A DNA stretch of 64,000 nucleotides from Motiliproteus sp041586735 (GCA_041586735.1 JBFGZQ010000017.1:10750-74749); one strand, 5' to 3'. Shown: positions 1-7,930, counted from the first letter of the stretch. The notes: a model not told the origin generated them from the letters alone. Made by a program: numbers and translations.

Positions 1-738
1 ACCCTGCGCGCAGAGTTCCTGCATGCCGCTAACGAGCTGGATGTCGATATCGCTTTTCAGAAAGATGATATCTACCGTCGCAACCGCCGTCTGGTGGTGT
101 TTGATATGGATTCGACCCTGATCGAGGCGGAGGTCATCGATGAGCTGGCGATCGAAGCGGGTGTCGGTGAGCAGGTAGCGGCGATCACCGAGGAGGCGAT
201 GCAGGGGCGCATCGATTTCACCGAAAGCTTTAAGCGTCGGGTGGCGCTGCTTAAAGGGCTGGATGCCACGGTGTTAGAAAAGGTCGCGCAACGCTTACCG
301 ATGACCGAGGGTGTCGAGGAGCTGGTGACGCGCTTGAAATCCATGGGTTATAAAACGGCGATTCTATCGGGCGGCTTCAGTTATTTTGGTGAGCATCTCA
401 AACGTAAGCTCGGATTCGACTACGTCTATGCCAATGAGCTGGAGGTTGAGGATGGCAAGGTCACGGGTCGGGTCACCGGCCGGGTCGTCGACGGTCTGCG
501 TAAGGCTGAGTTGCTGCGCGAGATCGCGGCTAAAGAGGGGGTCTGCCTGGAGCAAACCATCGCCGTCGGTGATGGTGCCAACGATCTGCCGATGTTGTCG
601 ATTGCCGGGTTGGGTATCGCGTTTCGAGCCAAGCCGCTAGTGCGTCAGAGTGCCAAGCAAGCGATTTCGACCCTGGGTCTGGATGGTATCCTGTATCTGA
701 TCGGTTTCCGTGATCGGGATCATCTCGAGTCTAAGTGA
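1..738 (+). CDS. serB: Phosphoserine phosphatase SerB (5' end outside window)
   Basis: SerB hydrolyses L-phosphoserine, the last step of serine synthesis, in the cytoplasm. The reading frame is open from the first base, so the N-terminal part lies outside the window; the visible part begins just before the catalytic domain. HAD-family motifs are all present: DMDST with the nucleophilic and acid Asp, SGGF with the motif II Ser, and GDGANDLPML as the metal-binding motif III. The protein ends in a short charged tail, HLESK. It is followed by 369 bp of non-coding DNA and then the S10 operon, an unusual neighbour. The assignment is secure; the true start cannot be seen. Confidence 0.95.
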   Translation, partial: TLRAEFLHAANELDVDIAFQKDDIYRRNRRLVVFDMDSTLIEAEVIDELAIEAGVGEQVAAITEEAMQGRIDFTESFKRRVALLKGLDATVLEKVAQRLPMTEGVEELVTRLKSMGYKTAILSGGFSYFGEHLKRKLGFDYVYANELEVEDGKVTGRVTGRVVDGLRKAELLREIAAKEGVCLEQTIAVGDGANDLPMLSIAGLGIAFRAKPLVRQSAKQAISTLGLDGILYLIGFRDRDHLESK

Positions 739-867
739 GGGTCGGTCATTCGCTATCGCAACCAGGCTAGGGTCATCGATGGCGTCGGCCTCTGTCGGCG
801 CAGGATATCAGCCGGAGCGGCGAGTAGCTGCTAGGCTTGTTCTGCGTGGCTGCGGATCCGCCCTGGT

Positions 868-891
868 CAGGGCTGTGCGTATGCAGCCCTG
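868..891 (+). repeat. Hairpin downstream of serB
   Basis: CAGGGCTG and CAGCCCTG form a perfect 8-bp stem around an 8-base loop. The 5' arm can instead pair with CCCTG at 861-865 (CCCTG-GT-CAGGG), so the two folds compete. No T-run follows, so this is not a standard intrinsic terminator. It may mark the end of the serB transcript or a small repeated element. The rest of 739-911 holds no gene or other signal that I can recognise. Confidence 0.45.
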
Positions 892-911
892 CTAATTAGA
901 GCTAAAATCAC

Positions 912-940
912 TGGTCAGTATTGTTAGGCTGGGCTAGAAT
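912..940 (+). promoter_or_regulatory. Putative sigma-70 promoter of the S10 operon
   Basis: TGGTCA (912-917), a 17-base spacer and TAGAAT (935-940), followed by a GC-rich CCCGCC discriminator of the kind seen at stringently controlled ribosomal promoters. It would give a leader of about 160 nt before rpsJ, similar to the E. coli S10 leader that L4 uses for autoregulation. A short GGCA/TGCC hairpin followed by TTTT (about 1067-1084) lies in that leader. The -35 match is imperfect. Confidence 0.5.
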
Positions 941-1107
941 TCCCGCCTCCTTCCAAGATGTTATCTGCGCTGCTGGGGTCCACAGGGTTTTCTGCCTTGG
1001 TGGCCGAATAGCAATTGCGCTCCCCTACCTCAACGCGTATACTTCCGTACCCTTTTCTAGGGGTGGCATCTTTTTGCCGTTTTATTCCATTTGGAGTTGT
1101 GATCGAA

Positions 1108-1419
1108 ATGCAAAACCAGAAAATCCGAATTCGATTGAAGGCTTTTGATCATCGCTTGATTGACGCTTCCACTCAGGAAATTGTTGATACTGCCAAGCGA
1201 ACCGGTGCACAAGTACGTGGACCGATCCCTCTCCCGACTCGTAAAGAGCGTTTTACAGTACTGACCTCACCTCACGTGAATAAAGATGCACGTGACCAAT
1301 ATGAGATCCGTACTCACAAGCGTGTTCTAGACATCGTTGAGCCGACTGAAAAAACAGTCGACGCGCTGATGAAGCTAGATCTTGCGGCGGGCGTGGATGT
1401 TCAAATTAGCCTGGGCTAA
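1108..1419 (+). CDS. rpsJ: 30S ribosomal protein S10 (uS10)
   Basis: S10 sits in the head of the small subunit and also pairs with NusB in antitermination complexes. The 103-residue product starts MQNQKIRIRLKAFDHRLID, the family N-terminus, and matches the E. coli length. The frame is open upstream to about 1015, but the ATG at 1108 has GGAG at 1093-1096 and fits the family, so the extension is discarded. First gene of the S10 operon; the gap to rplC is 104 bp and holds an AGCGC-TTCG-GCGCT tetraloop hairpin at 1426-1439. Confidence 0.97.
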   Translation: MQNQKIRIRLKAFDHRLIDASTQEIVDTAKRTGAQVRGPIPLPTRKERFTVLTSPHVNKDARDQYEIRTHKRVLDIVEPTEKTVDALMKLDLAAGVDVQISLG

Positions 1420-1523
1420 TCGATAAGCGCTTCGGCGCTATATAAGTTTAAGTAGAGGAATGCTCTGTAAAGGGCAGCCGTAGTGGGTTAAAGCCCCGTA
1501 CTCAACTGGCAAGAGGTTTAAAT

Positions 1524-2162
1524 ATGACTATTGGTTTAGTCGGACGGAAAGCGGGCATGACCCGCGTATTCACTGATGATGGTGTATCCGTGCCAGTCAC
1601 GGTCATCGAAGTGGAACCGAACCGTGTGACCCAGCTGAAGACAGTCGATGTCGACGGCTATAGTGCTTTCCAGATCACTCTGGGCACTAAGAAAGCTTCA
1701 CGTGTTACTAAGCCCTCGGCGGGTCATTTCGCCAAGGCTAGCACCGAAGCCGGTCGCGGTTTATGGGAGTTTCGCTTGGCAGATGGCGAAGAAGTTCAGG
1801 TTGGAGATCAGCTGACAGTATCGACTTTTGAAGTCGGGCAAAAAGTTGACGTGACCGGCAGATCCAAGGGCAAGGGCTTTCAGGGCGGTGTGAAGCGCTG
1901 GAACTTTGCTATGCAGGACGCCACTCACGGTAACTCCATCTCTCACCGTGCTCCTGGTTCCATTGGTCAGTGTCAAACACCCGGTCGTGTTTTCAAGGGT
2001 AAAAAGATGGCTGGTCACATGGGTGATGAGAATGTCACTGTGCAGACGTTGGAAGTCGTTCGCGTAGATGCAGAACGTAACTTGCTCCTGATCAAGGGTG
2101 CGGTTCCGGGCGCTGCTGGCGGTGATGTGATTGTTAAACCAGCGGTTAAAGCGCGCGGCTAA
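1524..2162 (+). CDS. rplC: 50S ribosomal protein L3 (uL3)
   Basis: L3 binds near the 3' end of 23S rRNA and helps nucleate large-subunit assembly. The 212-residue product begins MTIGLVGRKAGMTRVF and contains the basic loop GRSKGKGFQGGVKRW that reaches toward the peptidyl transferase centre, plus the SIGQCQTPGRVFKGKKMAGH segment with the Gln that PrmB methylates in enterobacteria. AAGAGG at 1511-1516 gives a well-spaced ribosome site. Second gene of the S10 operon; rplD follows after 11 bp. Confidence 0.97.
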   Translation: MTIGLVGRKAGMTRVFTDDGVSVPVTVIEVEPNRVTQLKTVDVDGYSAFQITLGTKKASRVTKPSAGHFAKASTEAGRGLWEFRLADGEEVQVGDQLTVSTFEVGQKVDVTGRSKGKGFQGGVKRWNFAMQDATHGNSISHRAPGSIGQCQTPGRVFKGKKMAGHMGDENVTVQTLEVVRVDAERNLLLIKGAVPGAAGGDVIVKPAVKARG

Positions 2163-2173
2163 GGGAGATGACA

Positions 2174-2779
2174 ATGAATCTTACTATTGCAGGCGCTAGC
2201 GGTTCGGTTGAAGTTTCCGAGCTGGCCTTTGGTAAAGAGTTTAATGAAGCACTGGTTCACCAGGTCGTTACCGCCTATTTGGCAGGTGCGCGTCAGGGTA
2301 CTCGTGCGCAGAAGACCCGCGCAGAAGTGCGTGGCGGTGGTCGTAAGCCTTGGCGTCAAAAAGGCACCGGTCGTGCTCGTGCAGGTACTATCCGTAGCCC
2401 GATCTGGCGCTCCGGTGGTGTGACCTTTGCTGCGAAGCCGCAGGATCACTCGCAAAAAGTTAACAAGAAGATGTATCGCGCTGCGATTCGTTGCATCTTT
2501 TCTGAGCTGGTCCGTCAGGAACGTTTGGTTGTGGTTGAAGAGCTCAAGCTCGAAGCCCCTAAGACCAAGCTGATGGTTGCCAAGCTGAAAGAGATGGATC
2601 TGGGTAACGTTCTGATTATCACCGAAGGTGTTGATCTGGATCTGTACCTGTCTGCGCGTAACCTGCCTAAGGTTAACGTCTTGGACGCTGCTGCCATCGA
2701 CCCTATCAGTCTGGTTGGCAGTGAAAAGGTGCTGGTAACTGTTGCTGCACTGAAGAAAATTGAGGAGATGTTGGGATGA
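2174..2779 (+). CDS. rplD: 50S ribosomal protein L4 (uL4)
   Basis: L4 binds domain I of 23S rRNA, lines the peptide exit tunnel, and in E. coli represses its own operon. The 201-residue product carries the tunnel loop GGGRKPWRQKGTGRARAG. An ATG at 2168 is in frame but has no room for a ribosome site; the ATG at 2174 has GGGAG six bases upstream and gives exactly the E. coli length. The stop codon overlaps the rplW start by 4 bp (ATGA), consistent with coupled translation. Confidence 0.97.
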   Translation: MNLTIAGASGSVEVSELAFGKEFNEALVHQVVTAYLAGARQGTRAQKTRAEVRGGGRKPWRQKGTGRARAGTIRSPIWRSGGVTFAAKPQDHSQKVNKKMYRAAIRCIFSELVRQERLVVVEELKLEAPKTKLMVAKLKEMDLGNVLIITEGVDLDLYLSARNLPKVNVLDAAAIDPISLVGSEKVLVTVAALKKIEEMLG

Positions 2780-3069
2780 ACCAAGAGCGCATCTTCAAAG
2801 TTCTGTTAGGCCCACACATCTCTGAGAAGGCAACGATTGTTGCTGAAGACGCTCAGCAGGTGGTTTTCCGTGTGGCGTCTGATGCGACTAAGCCTGAGAT
2901 CAAGAAGGCTGTCGAGCAGTTGTTCGAAGTTAAAGTTGCCAGTGTTCGCGTGCTGAACGTTAAGGGTAAAACCAAACGTACTGCGCACGGTATGGGGCAG
3001 CGTAAGAGCATCCGCAAAGCTTATGTTCGTTTGGCTGAAGGCCATGACATCGACTTCGTCGGCGAATAA
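2776..3069 (+). CDS. rplW: 50S ribosomal protein L23 (uL23)
   Basis: L23 lies at the exit of the nascent peptide tunnel and is the docking site for trigger factor and SRP. The 97-residue product begins MNQERIFKVLLGPHISEKA and ends in a short C-terminal strand. VLLGPHISEKAT and the RRK-rich loop KGKTKRTAHGMGQRK are family features. It overlaps rplD by 4 bp and precedes rplB by 13 bp within the S10 operon. Confidence 0.96.
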   Translation: MNQERIFKVLLGPHISEKATIVAEDAQQVVFRVASDATKPEIKKAVEQLFEVKVASVRVLNVKGKTKRTAHGMGQRKSIRKAYVRLAEGHDIDFVGE

Positions 3070-3082
3070 GGGAGGCTAACAA

Positions 3083-3910
3083 ATGGCTATTGTTAAATGT
3101 AAACCGACCTCGCCTGGCCGTCGCCATGTCGTTAAGGTTGTAAATAATGATCTGCACAAGGGTGCGCCTTACGCGCCTTTGCTGGAGAGTCAGTCAAAGT
3201 CTGGTGGCCGTAATAACAACGGTCGCATCACTACTCGTCATGTGGGTGGTGGTCATAAGCAGCATTATCGTGTGATTGATTTTAAGCGTAATAAGGACGG
3301 CATTCCTGCTGTTGTTGAGCGTTTGGAATACGATCCAAACCGTACGGCTAACATCGCGCTGCTGAAATATGCCGACGGTGAGCGTCGTTATATTATCGCC
3401 GCCAAAGGTATGCAAGCAGGTGATCAGATCGTATCTGGTGCCGGTGCTGATATCAAAGCAGGCAACACCCTGCCGTTGCGGAATATCCCGCTGGGTAGCG
3501 TGATTCACTGTATCGAGCTTAAGCCAGGCAAGGGCGCGCAGATGGTGCGTAGTGCCGGTGCTTCTGCACAGCTCGTTGCTCGTGAAGGTGCTCATGCTAC
3601 GTTGCGTCTGCGTTCCGGTGAAATGCGTAAAGTCCTCGTTGACTGTCGCGCCACCCTGGGCGAAGTCGGTAACGGCGAGCACTCTTTGCGTGTCCTGGGT
3701 AAGGCTGGAGCCACTCGCTGGCGCGGCGTTCGCCCCACCGTTCGCGGTGTTGCGATGAACCCGGTGGATCACCCGCATGGTGGTGGTGAAGGTCGTACCT
3801 CTGGTGGCCGTCATCCCGTATCGCCATGGGGAACGCCGACCAAGGGCTACAAAACTCGTAAGAACAAGCGTACCGATAAGCTTATCGTACGTCGTCGTTC
3901 TAAGAAATAA
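3083..3910 (+). CDS. rplB: 50S ribosomal protein L2 (uL2)
   Basis: L2 binds domain IV of 23S rRNA and is needed for subunit joining and peptidyl transfer. The product is 275 residues, close to the usual 273. The functional motif GVAMNPVDHPHGGGEG, containing the conserved His near the peptidyl transferase centre, is intact, as is the basic tail ending RRRSKK. The ribosome site GGGAGG precedes the ATG. It is in the standard position between rplW and rpsS. Confidence 0.97.
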   Translation: MAIVKCKPTSPGRRHVVKVVNNDLHKGAPYAPLLESQSKSGGRNNNGRITTRHVGGGHKQHYRVIDFKRNKDGIPAVVERLEYDPNRTANIALLKYADGERRYIIAAKGMQAGDQIVSGAGADIKAGNTLPLRNIPLGSVIHCIELKPGKGAQMVRSAGASAQLVAREGAHATLRLRSGEMRKVLVDCRATLGEVGNGEHSLRVLGKAGATRWRGVRPTVRGVAMNPVDHPHGGGEGRTSGGRHPVSPWGTPTKGYKTRKNKRTDKLIVRRRSKK

Positions 3911-3933
3911 ATTAAACATTCGAGGTAACGGCT

Positions 3934-4209
3934 GTGCCACGTTCACTTAAGAAAGGTCCTTTTATAGACCTTCACTTGATGAAGAAGGTTGAGGCTGCCA
4001 TCGAGAAGGGCGACCGTAAGCCAATCAAGACTTGGTCTCGTCGCTCTACGATCTTCCCGAACTTTGTCGGGTTGACGATTGCAGTCCATAACGGACGCCA
4101 ACATGTTCCAGTCTTTGTAACCGAAGACATGGTAGGTCATAAGCTGGGTGAATTCTCAGCGACCCGTACCTATCGCGGACATGCTGCTGACAAGAAAGCG
4201 AAGCGTTAA
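3934..4209 (+). CDS. rpsS: 30S ribosomal protein S19 (uS19)
   Basis: S19 forms a complex with S13 in the head of the small subunit near the A-site tRNA. The 91-residue product begins PRSLKKGPFIDLHL after a GTG start at 3934, supported by GAGG eight bases upstream; no ATG alternative fits the family N-terminus. RKPIKTWSRRSTI and HNGRQHVPVFV are conserved family segments. It lies between rplB and rplV in the usual order. Confidence 0.96.
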   Translation: MPRSLKKGPFIDLHLMKKVEAAIEKGDRKPIKTWSRRSTIFPNFVGLTIAVHNGRQHVPVFVTEDMVGHKLGEFSATRTYRGHAADKKAKR

Positions 4210-4223
4210 GCGAGGATATAGAG

Positions 4224-4556
4224 ATGGAAGTAGCCGCTAAATTAAAAGGCGCTCGCTTATCCGCGCAGAAAGCTCGCTTAGTAGCGAACCAGATCCGCGG
4301 TAAGTCTGTTGATGAAGCCCTGAATCTCCTGACTTACAGCCCCAAAAAGGGTGCTGCAATCATGAAGAAAGTGCTGGAGTCGGCAATTGCTAACGCCGAG
4401 CACAATGAAGGCGCTGATGTTGATGAGCTAAAGGTATCCACAGTATTTGTGGATGAGGGTGTGACCATGAAGCGCATAAGTCCGCGTGCTAAGGGTCGTG
4501 CTGATCGTATCCTGAAGCGTTCTTGTCATATCACCGTCAAGGTTGCAGAGAGCTAG
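4224..4556 (+). CDS. rplV: 50S ribosomal protein L22 (uL22)
   Basis: L22 lines the exit tunnel with its long beta hairpin, a region linked to macrolide resistance and to stalling by regulatory peptides. The 110-residue product has the standard start MEVAAKLKGARLSAQKARLV and the hairpin segment MKRISPRAKGRADRI. Ten bases separate it from rpsC. No insertion or deletion is evident in the hairpin. Confidence 0.96.
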   Translation: MEVAAKLKGARLSAQKARLVANQIRGKSVDEALNLLTYSPKKGAAIMKKVLESAIANAEHNEGADVDELKVSTVFVDEGVTMKRISPRAKGRADRILKRSCHITVKVAES

Positions 4557-4566
4557 GAGATAAACC

Positions 4567-5253
4567 ATGGGTCATAAAATACATCCGACAGGTTATCGAC
4601 TTGGTATTGTTAAGGACCACACATCGGTCTGGTACGCGAGTCGCTCTGCCTATGCTAAAAATCTGCTGCAAGATCTGGAGGTGCGTAAGTTCCTTCAGGA
4701 TAAGCTTAAGGCAGCCTCTGTGAGCCGCATCGAGATCGAGCGTCCTGCACAGAATGCCCGTATTACTATCCATACCGCGCGTCCGGGTATCGTGATCGGT
4801 AAGAAGGGTGAAGATGTTGAGAAGCTGCGTACCGCCATCACTAACATGATGGGTGTGCCCGTGCAGATCAACATCGAAGAGATTCGCAAGCCTGAGCTCG
4901 ATGCGTTATTGGTCGCTCAAGGCGTTGCCAGTCAGCTTGAGCGTCGAGTGATGTTCCGTCGTGCGATGAAGCGCGCGGTGCAGAATGCGATGCGTCTAGG
5001 CGCTAAGGGTATCAAGGTTCAGGTTGGTGGTCGTTTGGGCGGCGCCGAAATTGCTCGTTCCGAGTGGTATCGCGAAGGCCGTGTACCTCTGCACACCCTA
5101 CGTGCCGATATTGATTACGGTACTTACGAAGCACACACCACTTACGGCATCATCGGTGTCAAGGTGTGGATCTTCAAGGGTGAGGTTTTGGGTGGTATAG
5201 AGCAGGTTCGTGCTCAGAAAGATGCCGCTGCAAAGAAAAAAGCTGCTAAGTAG
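4567..5253 (+). CDS. rpsC: 30S ribosomal protein S3 (uS3)
   Basis: S3 is part of the mRNA entry channel and its helicase activity. The 228-residue product has the N-terminal MGHKIHPTGYRLGI, a KH domain with the motif VIGKKGEDVEKL (residues about 77-88), and the C-terminal domain GGRLGGAEIARSEWYREGR. The tail is Lys/Ala-rich. The ribosome site GGAG lies just downstream of the rplV stop codon. Confidence 0.97.
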   Translation: MGHKIHPTGYRLGIVKDHTSVWYASRSAYAKNLLQDLEVRKFLQDKLKAASVSRIEIERPAQNARITIHTARPGIVIGKKGEDVEKLRTAITNMMGVPVQINIEEIRKPELDALLVAQGVASQLERRVMFRRAMKRAVQNAMRLGAKGIKVQVGGRLGGAEIARSEWYREGRVPLHTLRADIDYGTYEAHTTYGIIGVKVWIFKGEVLGGIEQVRAQKDAAAKKKAAK

Positions 5254-5264
5254 AGGGTACGTCA

Positions 5265-5678
5265 ATGCTACAACCTAAGCGTACAAAATACCGCAAGATG
5301 ATGAAAGGCCGTAACCGCGGCCTGGCAGAACGCGGAAGCAAAGTAAGCTTTGGCGAATTCGGACTCAAGGCCGTTGGTCGTGGTCGCATCACTGCGCGGC
5401 AGATCGAGGCGGCACGTCGTGCCATGACTCGTCACGTCAAGCGTGGCGGTAAAATCTGGATTCGTGTTTTTCCCGACAAGCCAATTACCGGTAAGCCTCT
5501 GGAAGTTCGTCAGGGTAAGGGTAAGGGTAACGTCGAATACTGGGTAGCTCAGATTCAGCCTGGAAAGGTTTTGTTTGAGATGGAAGGGGTTCCTGAGTCT
5601 TTGGCTGCTGAAGCCTTTGCTCTGGCTGCAGCCAAGCTACCTTTGGCAACAACCATTGTTAAGCGGACGGTGATGTAA
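5265..5678 (+). CDS. rplP: 50S ribosomal protein L16 (uL16)
   Basis: L16 organises the A-site tRNA region of the large subunit. The 137-residue product begins MLQPKRTKYRKMMKGRNRG and carries the conserved MTRHVKRGGKIWIRVFPDKP segment with the Arg that YcfD hydroxylates in E. coli. Length matches the family (136). Its stop codon overlaps the rpmC start by one base (TAATG), indicating translational coupling. Confidence 0.97.
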   Translation: MLQPKRTKYRKMMKGRNRGLAERGSKVSFGEFGLKAVGRGRITARQIEAARRAMTRHVKRGGKIWIRVFPDKPITGKPLEVRQGKGKGNVEYWVAQIQPGKVLFEMEGVPESLAAEAFALAAAKLPLATTIVKRTVM

Positions 5679-5869
5679 TGAACACTGTTGAATTACGTGA
5701 AAAGTCCGCAGATGAGCTAAATCAAGAGCTGCTAGGTCTGCTTAAGGATCAGTTCAATCTGCGGATGCAGAAGAGTTCTGGTCAGCTGGCTCAGTCTCAC
5801 TTGGTGAACAATGTCCGTCGTGACATTGCTCGGATCAAAACGGTGCTGAACGAGAAGGCAGGTAAATAA
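5678..5869 (+). CDS. rpmC: 50S ribosomal protein L29 (uL29)
   Basis: L29 is a small two-helix protein beside the exit tunnel near L23. The 63-residue product equals the E. coli length and has the family pattern ELREKSADELNQELLGLLKDQFNLRMQ followed by VRRDIARIKTVLNEK (shown here as separate helical segments). It starts at the TAATG overlap with rplP and is followed two bases later by rpsQ. Confidence 0.95.
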   Translation: MNTVELREKSADELNQELLGLLKDQFNLRMQKSSGQLAQSHLVNNVRRDIARIKTVLNEKAGK

Positions 5870-5871
5870 GC

Positions 5872-6132
5872 ATGGCAGAGACTTCAATCCGCACTGCAAC
5901 CGGCCGTGTTGTTAGTGACAAGATGGATAAGACCATCACCGTGCTGATCGAGCGCAAGGAAAAACATCCTATTTACGGTAAATACGTAAAGCGCTCTACC
6001 AAGCTGCATGCTCATGATGAGAACAATGAATGTGGTATGGGAGACTTGGTTGTAGTCAAGCAGTCCCGTCCTTATTCTAAGTCTAAAACCTGGGCTCTAG
6101 TAACAATTGAAGAACGCGCAGTAAAGGTGTAG
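5872..6132 (+). CDS. rpsQ: 30S ribosomal protein S17 (uS17)
   Basis: S17 is a primary 16S rRNA-binding protein needed early in 30S assembly. The 86-residue product has the OB-fold signature GRVVSDKMDKTITVLIERK and the conserved HDENNECGMGDLV turn. It is the last gene of the S10 operon in the classical division; 73 bp of spacer, the natural place for an spc promoter, separate it from rplN. I could not pick out a convincing promoter in that spacer. Confidence 0.96.
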   Translation: MAETSIRTATGRVVSDKMDKTITVLIERKEKHPIYGKYVKRSTKLHAHDENNECGMGDLVVVKQSRPYSKSKTWALVTIEERAVKV

Positions 6133-6205
6133 TATACGCACCTTCGCTCTGTACCTGGGTTGCTCTATGTAGGGTGGTCTGGGTCGTGTGTTATGGAGTA
6201 AGACG

Positions 6206-6577
6206 ATGATTCAAACGGAATCAATGCTTGATGTTGCTGATAATAGCGGCGCCAAGCGCGTTCAATGCATCAAGGTACTCGGCGGTTCGCATCGTCGTTA
6301 TGCTCGCATTGGCGATATTATTAAAGTTACCGTCAAAGAAGCAATTCCGCGCGGTAAGGTTAAGAAAGGCCAGGTCCTGAAGGCTGTGGTTGTGCGTACC
6401 AAGAAGGGCGTTCGTCGTCCGGACGGTTCTATCATCCGCTTCGATGTCAACTCTGCAGTGCTGCTGAACGATGCTAGCGAGCAGGTAATTGGCACTCGTA
6501 TCTTCGGACCAGTAACGCGTGAACTTCGTACTGAGAAGTTTATGAAAATCGTTTCCCTGGCGCCTGAAGTGCTATAA
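6206..6577 (+). CDS. rplN: 50S ribosomal protein L14 (uL14)
   Basis: L14 contributes to intersubunit bridges and binds the silencing factor RsfS in other bacteria. The 123-residue product starts MIQTESMLDVADNSGAKRVQ and equals the E. coli length. The frame stays open to 6188, but the ATG at 6206 follows a GGAGTAAG ribosome site and fits the family. Usually the first gene of the spc operon. The gap to rplX (109 bp) is unusually long and contains a strong hairpin. Confidence 0.97.
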   Translation: MIQTESMLDVADNSGAKRVQCIKVLGGSHRRYARIGDIIKVTVKEAIPRGKVKKGQVLKAVVVRTKKGVRRPDGSIIRFDVNSAVLLNDASEQVIGTRIFGPVTRELRTEKFMKIVSLAPEVL

Positions 6578-6608
6578 AGACCAAGCTCCAAGTAGCTTGT
6601 GTTTATGA

Positions 6609-6648
6609 GAAACGCTGAGGCCTGATGTGAATCGGGTCTTGGCGTTTT
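6609..6648 (+). promoter_or_regulatory. Long hairpin between rplN and rplX
   Basis: AAACGCTGAGGCCTGAT (6610-6626) can pair along all 17 positions, with several G-U wobbles, with ATCGGGTCTTGGCGTTT (6631-6647) around a GTGA loop; the stem is followed by TTGAG. A smaller CAAGCT/AGCTTG hairpin lies at 6582-6599. Position inside the spc operon suggests an attenuator, an RNase III processing site or a protein-binding leader for rplX onward. The pairing is visible; the role is inferred. Confidence 0.6.
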
Positions 6649-6686
6649 GAGCATGAGAAGGTAGTAGGAAAGATAAGGTAAGAGCA

Positions 6687-7004
6687 ATGCGCAAAATTAG
6701 ACGTGATGATGAAGTCATCGTCATTGCCGGAAAAGATAAGGGTAAGCGCGGTAAAGTGATGAAGATCGCTGGCGACGACCGTTATGTTGTTTCTGGTATC
6801 AATATGGTGAAGAAGCACACCAAACCCAATCCGATGGCTGGCCAATCAGGCGGCATCGTTGAAAAGGAAGCATCAATTGCGGCTTCCAACGTGGCTGTTT
6901 TTAATCCAGCGACGGGTAAGGGTGACCGTGTAGGCTTCAAGATCTTGGAAGACGGTACCAAGGTTCGTTATTTTAAATCCAACGGCGAAGTTGTCGGCGG
7001 ATAA
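6687..7004 (+). CDS. rplX: 50S ribosomal protein L24 (uL24)
   Basis: L24 is an assembly initiator of the large subunit that binds the 5' region of 23S rRNA. The 105-residue product holds the KOW motif DEVIVIAGKDKGKRGKV near the N-terminus and the loop KKHTKPNPMAGQSGGIV. Length matches the family. rplE begins 16 bp after the stop codon. Preceded by the long rplN-rplX hairpin. Confidence 0.97.
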   Translation: MRKIRRDDEVIVIAGKDKGKRGKVMKIAGDDRYVVSGINMVKKHTKPNPMAGQSGGIVEKEASIAASNVAVFNPATGKGDRVGFKILEDGTKVRYFKSNGEVVGG

Positions 7005-7020
7005 TAGGGGAGCAGGTACC

Positions 7021-7557
7021 ATGTCAAGATTGAAAGCACTATATAAGGACAAAGTTGCTGCTCAGGTCCAGCAAGAGCTGGGGCTTAACGCAATGCAAGT
7101 TCCCCGGATCACTAAGATCACCCTCAATATGGGTGTCGGTGAGGGCATCGGGGACAAGAAGATGATCGATAATGCGGTCGCTGATATGGAAGCGATTGCA
7201 GGTCAGAAAGCGGTTGTAACTCTGGCTCGTAAATCTGTCGCAGGCTTTAAAGTTCGTGAAGGTTGGCCGGTCGGTTGTAAAGTGACCCTGCGCGGTGCGC
7301 GTATGTGGGAGTTCTTTGACCGTCTAGTTGATGTTGCAATTCCCCGTATCCGTGACTTCCGTGGTTTGAGCTCTAAATCATTCGATGGTCGCGGCAATTA
7401 CAGTATGGGTGTCAAAGAGCAGATCATTTTCCCAGAAATCGATTACGACAAAGTTGATAAGCTACGCGGTATGGATATTACCATTACCACTACGGCGCGC
7501 AACGACGTTGAAGGTCGGGCTGTGATGACCGCTCTGGGTTTCCCCTTCAAAAAATAA
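7021..7557 (+). CDS. rplE: 50S ribosomal protein L5 (uL5)
   Basis: L5 binds 5S rRNA in the central protuberance and contacts P-site tRNA. The 178-residue product starts MSRLKALYKDKVAAQVQQEL, with NMGVGEG and GMDITITTTARNDVEGRAV as family segments. The frame is open to 6991, but the ATG at 7021 follows the AGG-rich site and matches the family. In E. coli the S8 target for spc operon repression lies at this gene start; I did not identify an equivalent fold. Confidence 0.96.
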   Translation: MSRLKALYKDKVAAQVQQELGLNAMQVPRITKITLNMGVGEGIGDKKMIDNAVADMEAIAGQKAVVTLARKSVAGFKVREGWPVGCKVTLRGARMWEFFDRLVDVAIPRIRDFRGLSSKSFDGRGNYSMGVKEQIIFPEIDYDKVDKLRGMDITITTTARNDVEGRAVMTALGFPFKK

Positions 7558-7569
7558 CGGTGGATTGCA

Positions 7570-7875
7570 ATGGCTAAGGAATCAATGAAAGCGCGTGAAG
7601 CAAAACGCGCTAAGACAGTTGCTAAGTACGCCGTCAAGCGTGCTCAGCTGAAGGCGATCATCAGCTCTCAGGGCTCATCCGAAGATGAGCGTTGGGAAGC
7701 GCAGATGGGCCTGCAGGCTCTGCCGCGTGATGCGAGCCCCAGTCGTCAACGTCGTCGCTGCCAGATCACTGGTCGGCCACACGGTGTTTATCGTAAATTC
7801 GGGTTGTCCCGAATTAAGCTTCGTGAAGCCGCTATGCGTGGTGATGTACCGGGCTTGAAAAAAGCTAGTTGGTAA
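7570..7875 (+). CDS. rpsN: 30S ribosomal protein S14 (uS14), zinc-independent
   Basis: S14 is a late-assembling head protein. The 101-residue product is the long, zinc-independent form: the CxxC pairs of the short form are absent and only one Cys is seen, in RRRCQITGRPHGVYRKFGLS. It starts MAKESMKAREAKRAKTV. Twelve bases follow rplE, and 55 bp precede rpsH. Confidence 0.96.
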   Translation: MAKESMKAREAKRAKTVAKYAVKRAQLKAIISSQGSSEDERWEAQMGLQALPRDASPSRQRRRCQITGRPHGVYRKFGLSRIKLREAAMRGDVPGLKKASW

Positions 7876-7930
7876 GCGTCGGTTCCAATTCCTGGAACCG
7901 CATGGCTGCACAATAGTGAGGACTCATTAA

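Noticed and set aside
921..1148. Small open frames between serB and rpsJ
   Set aside because: They overlap the promoter and rpsJ in another frame or extend rpsJ upstream without a ribosome site; the products resemble nothing.
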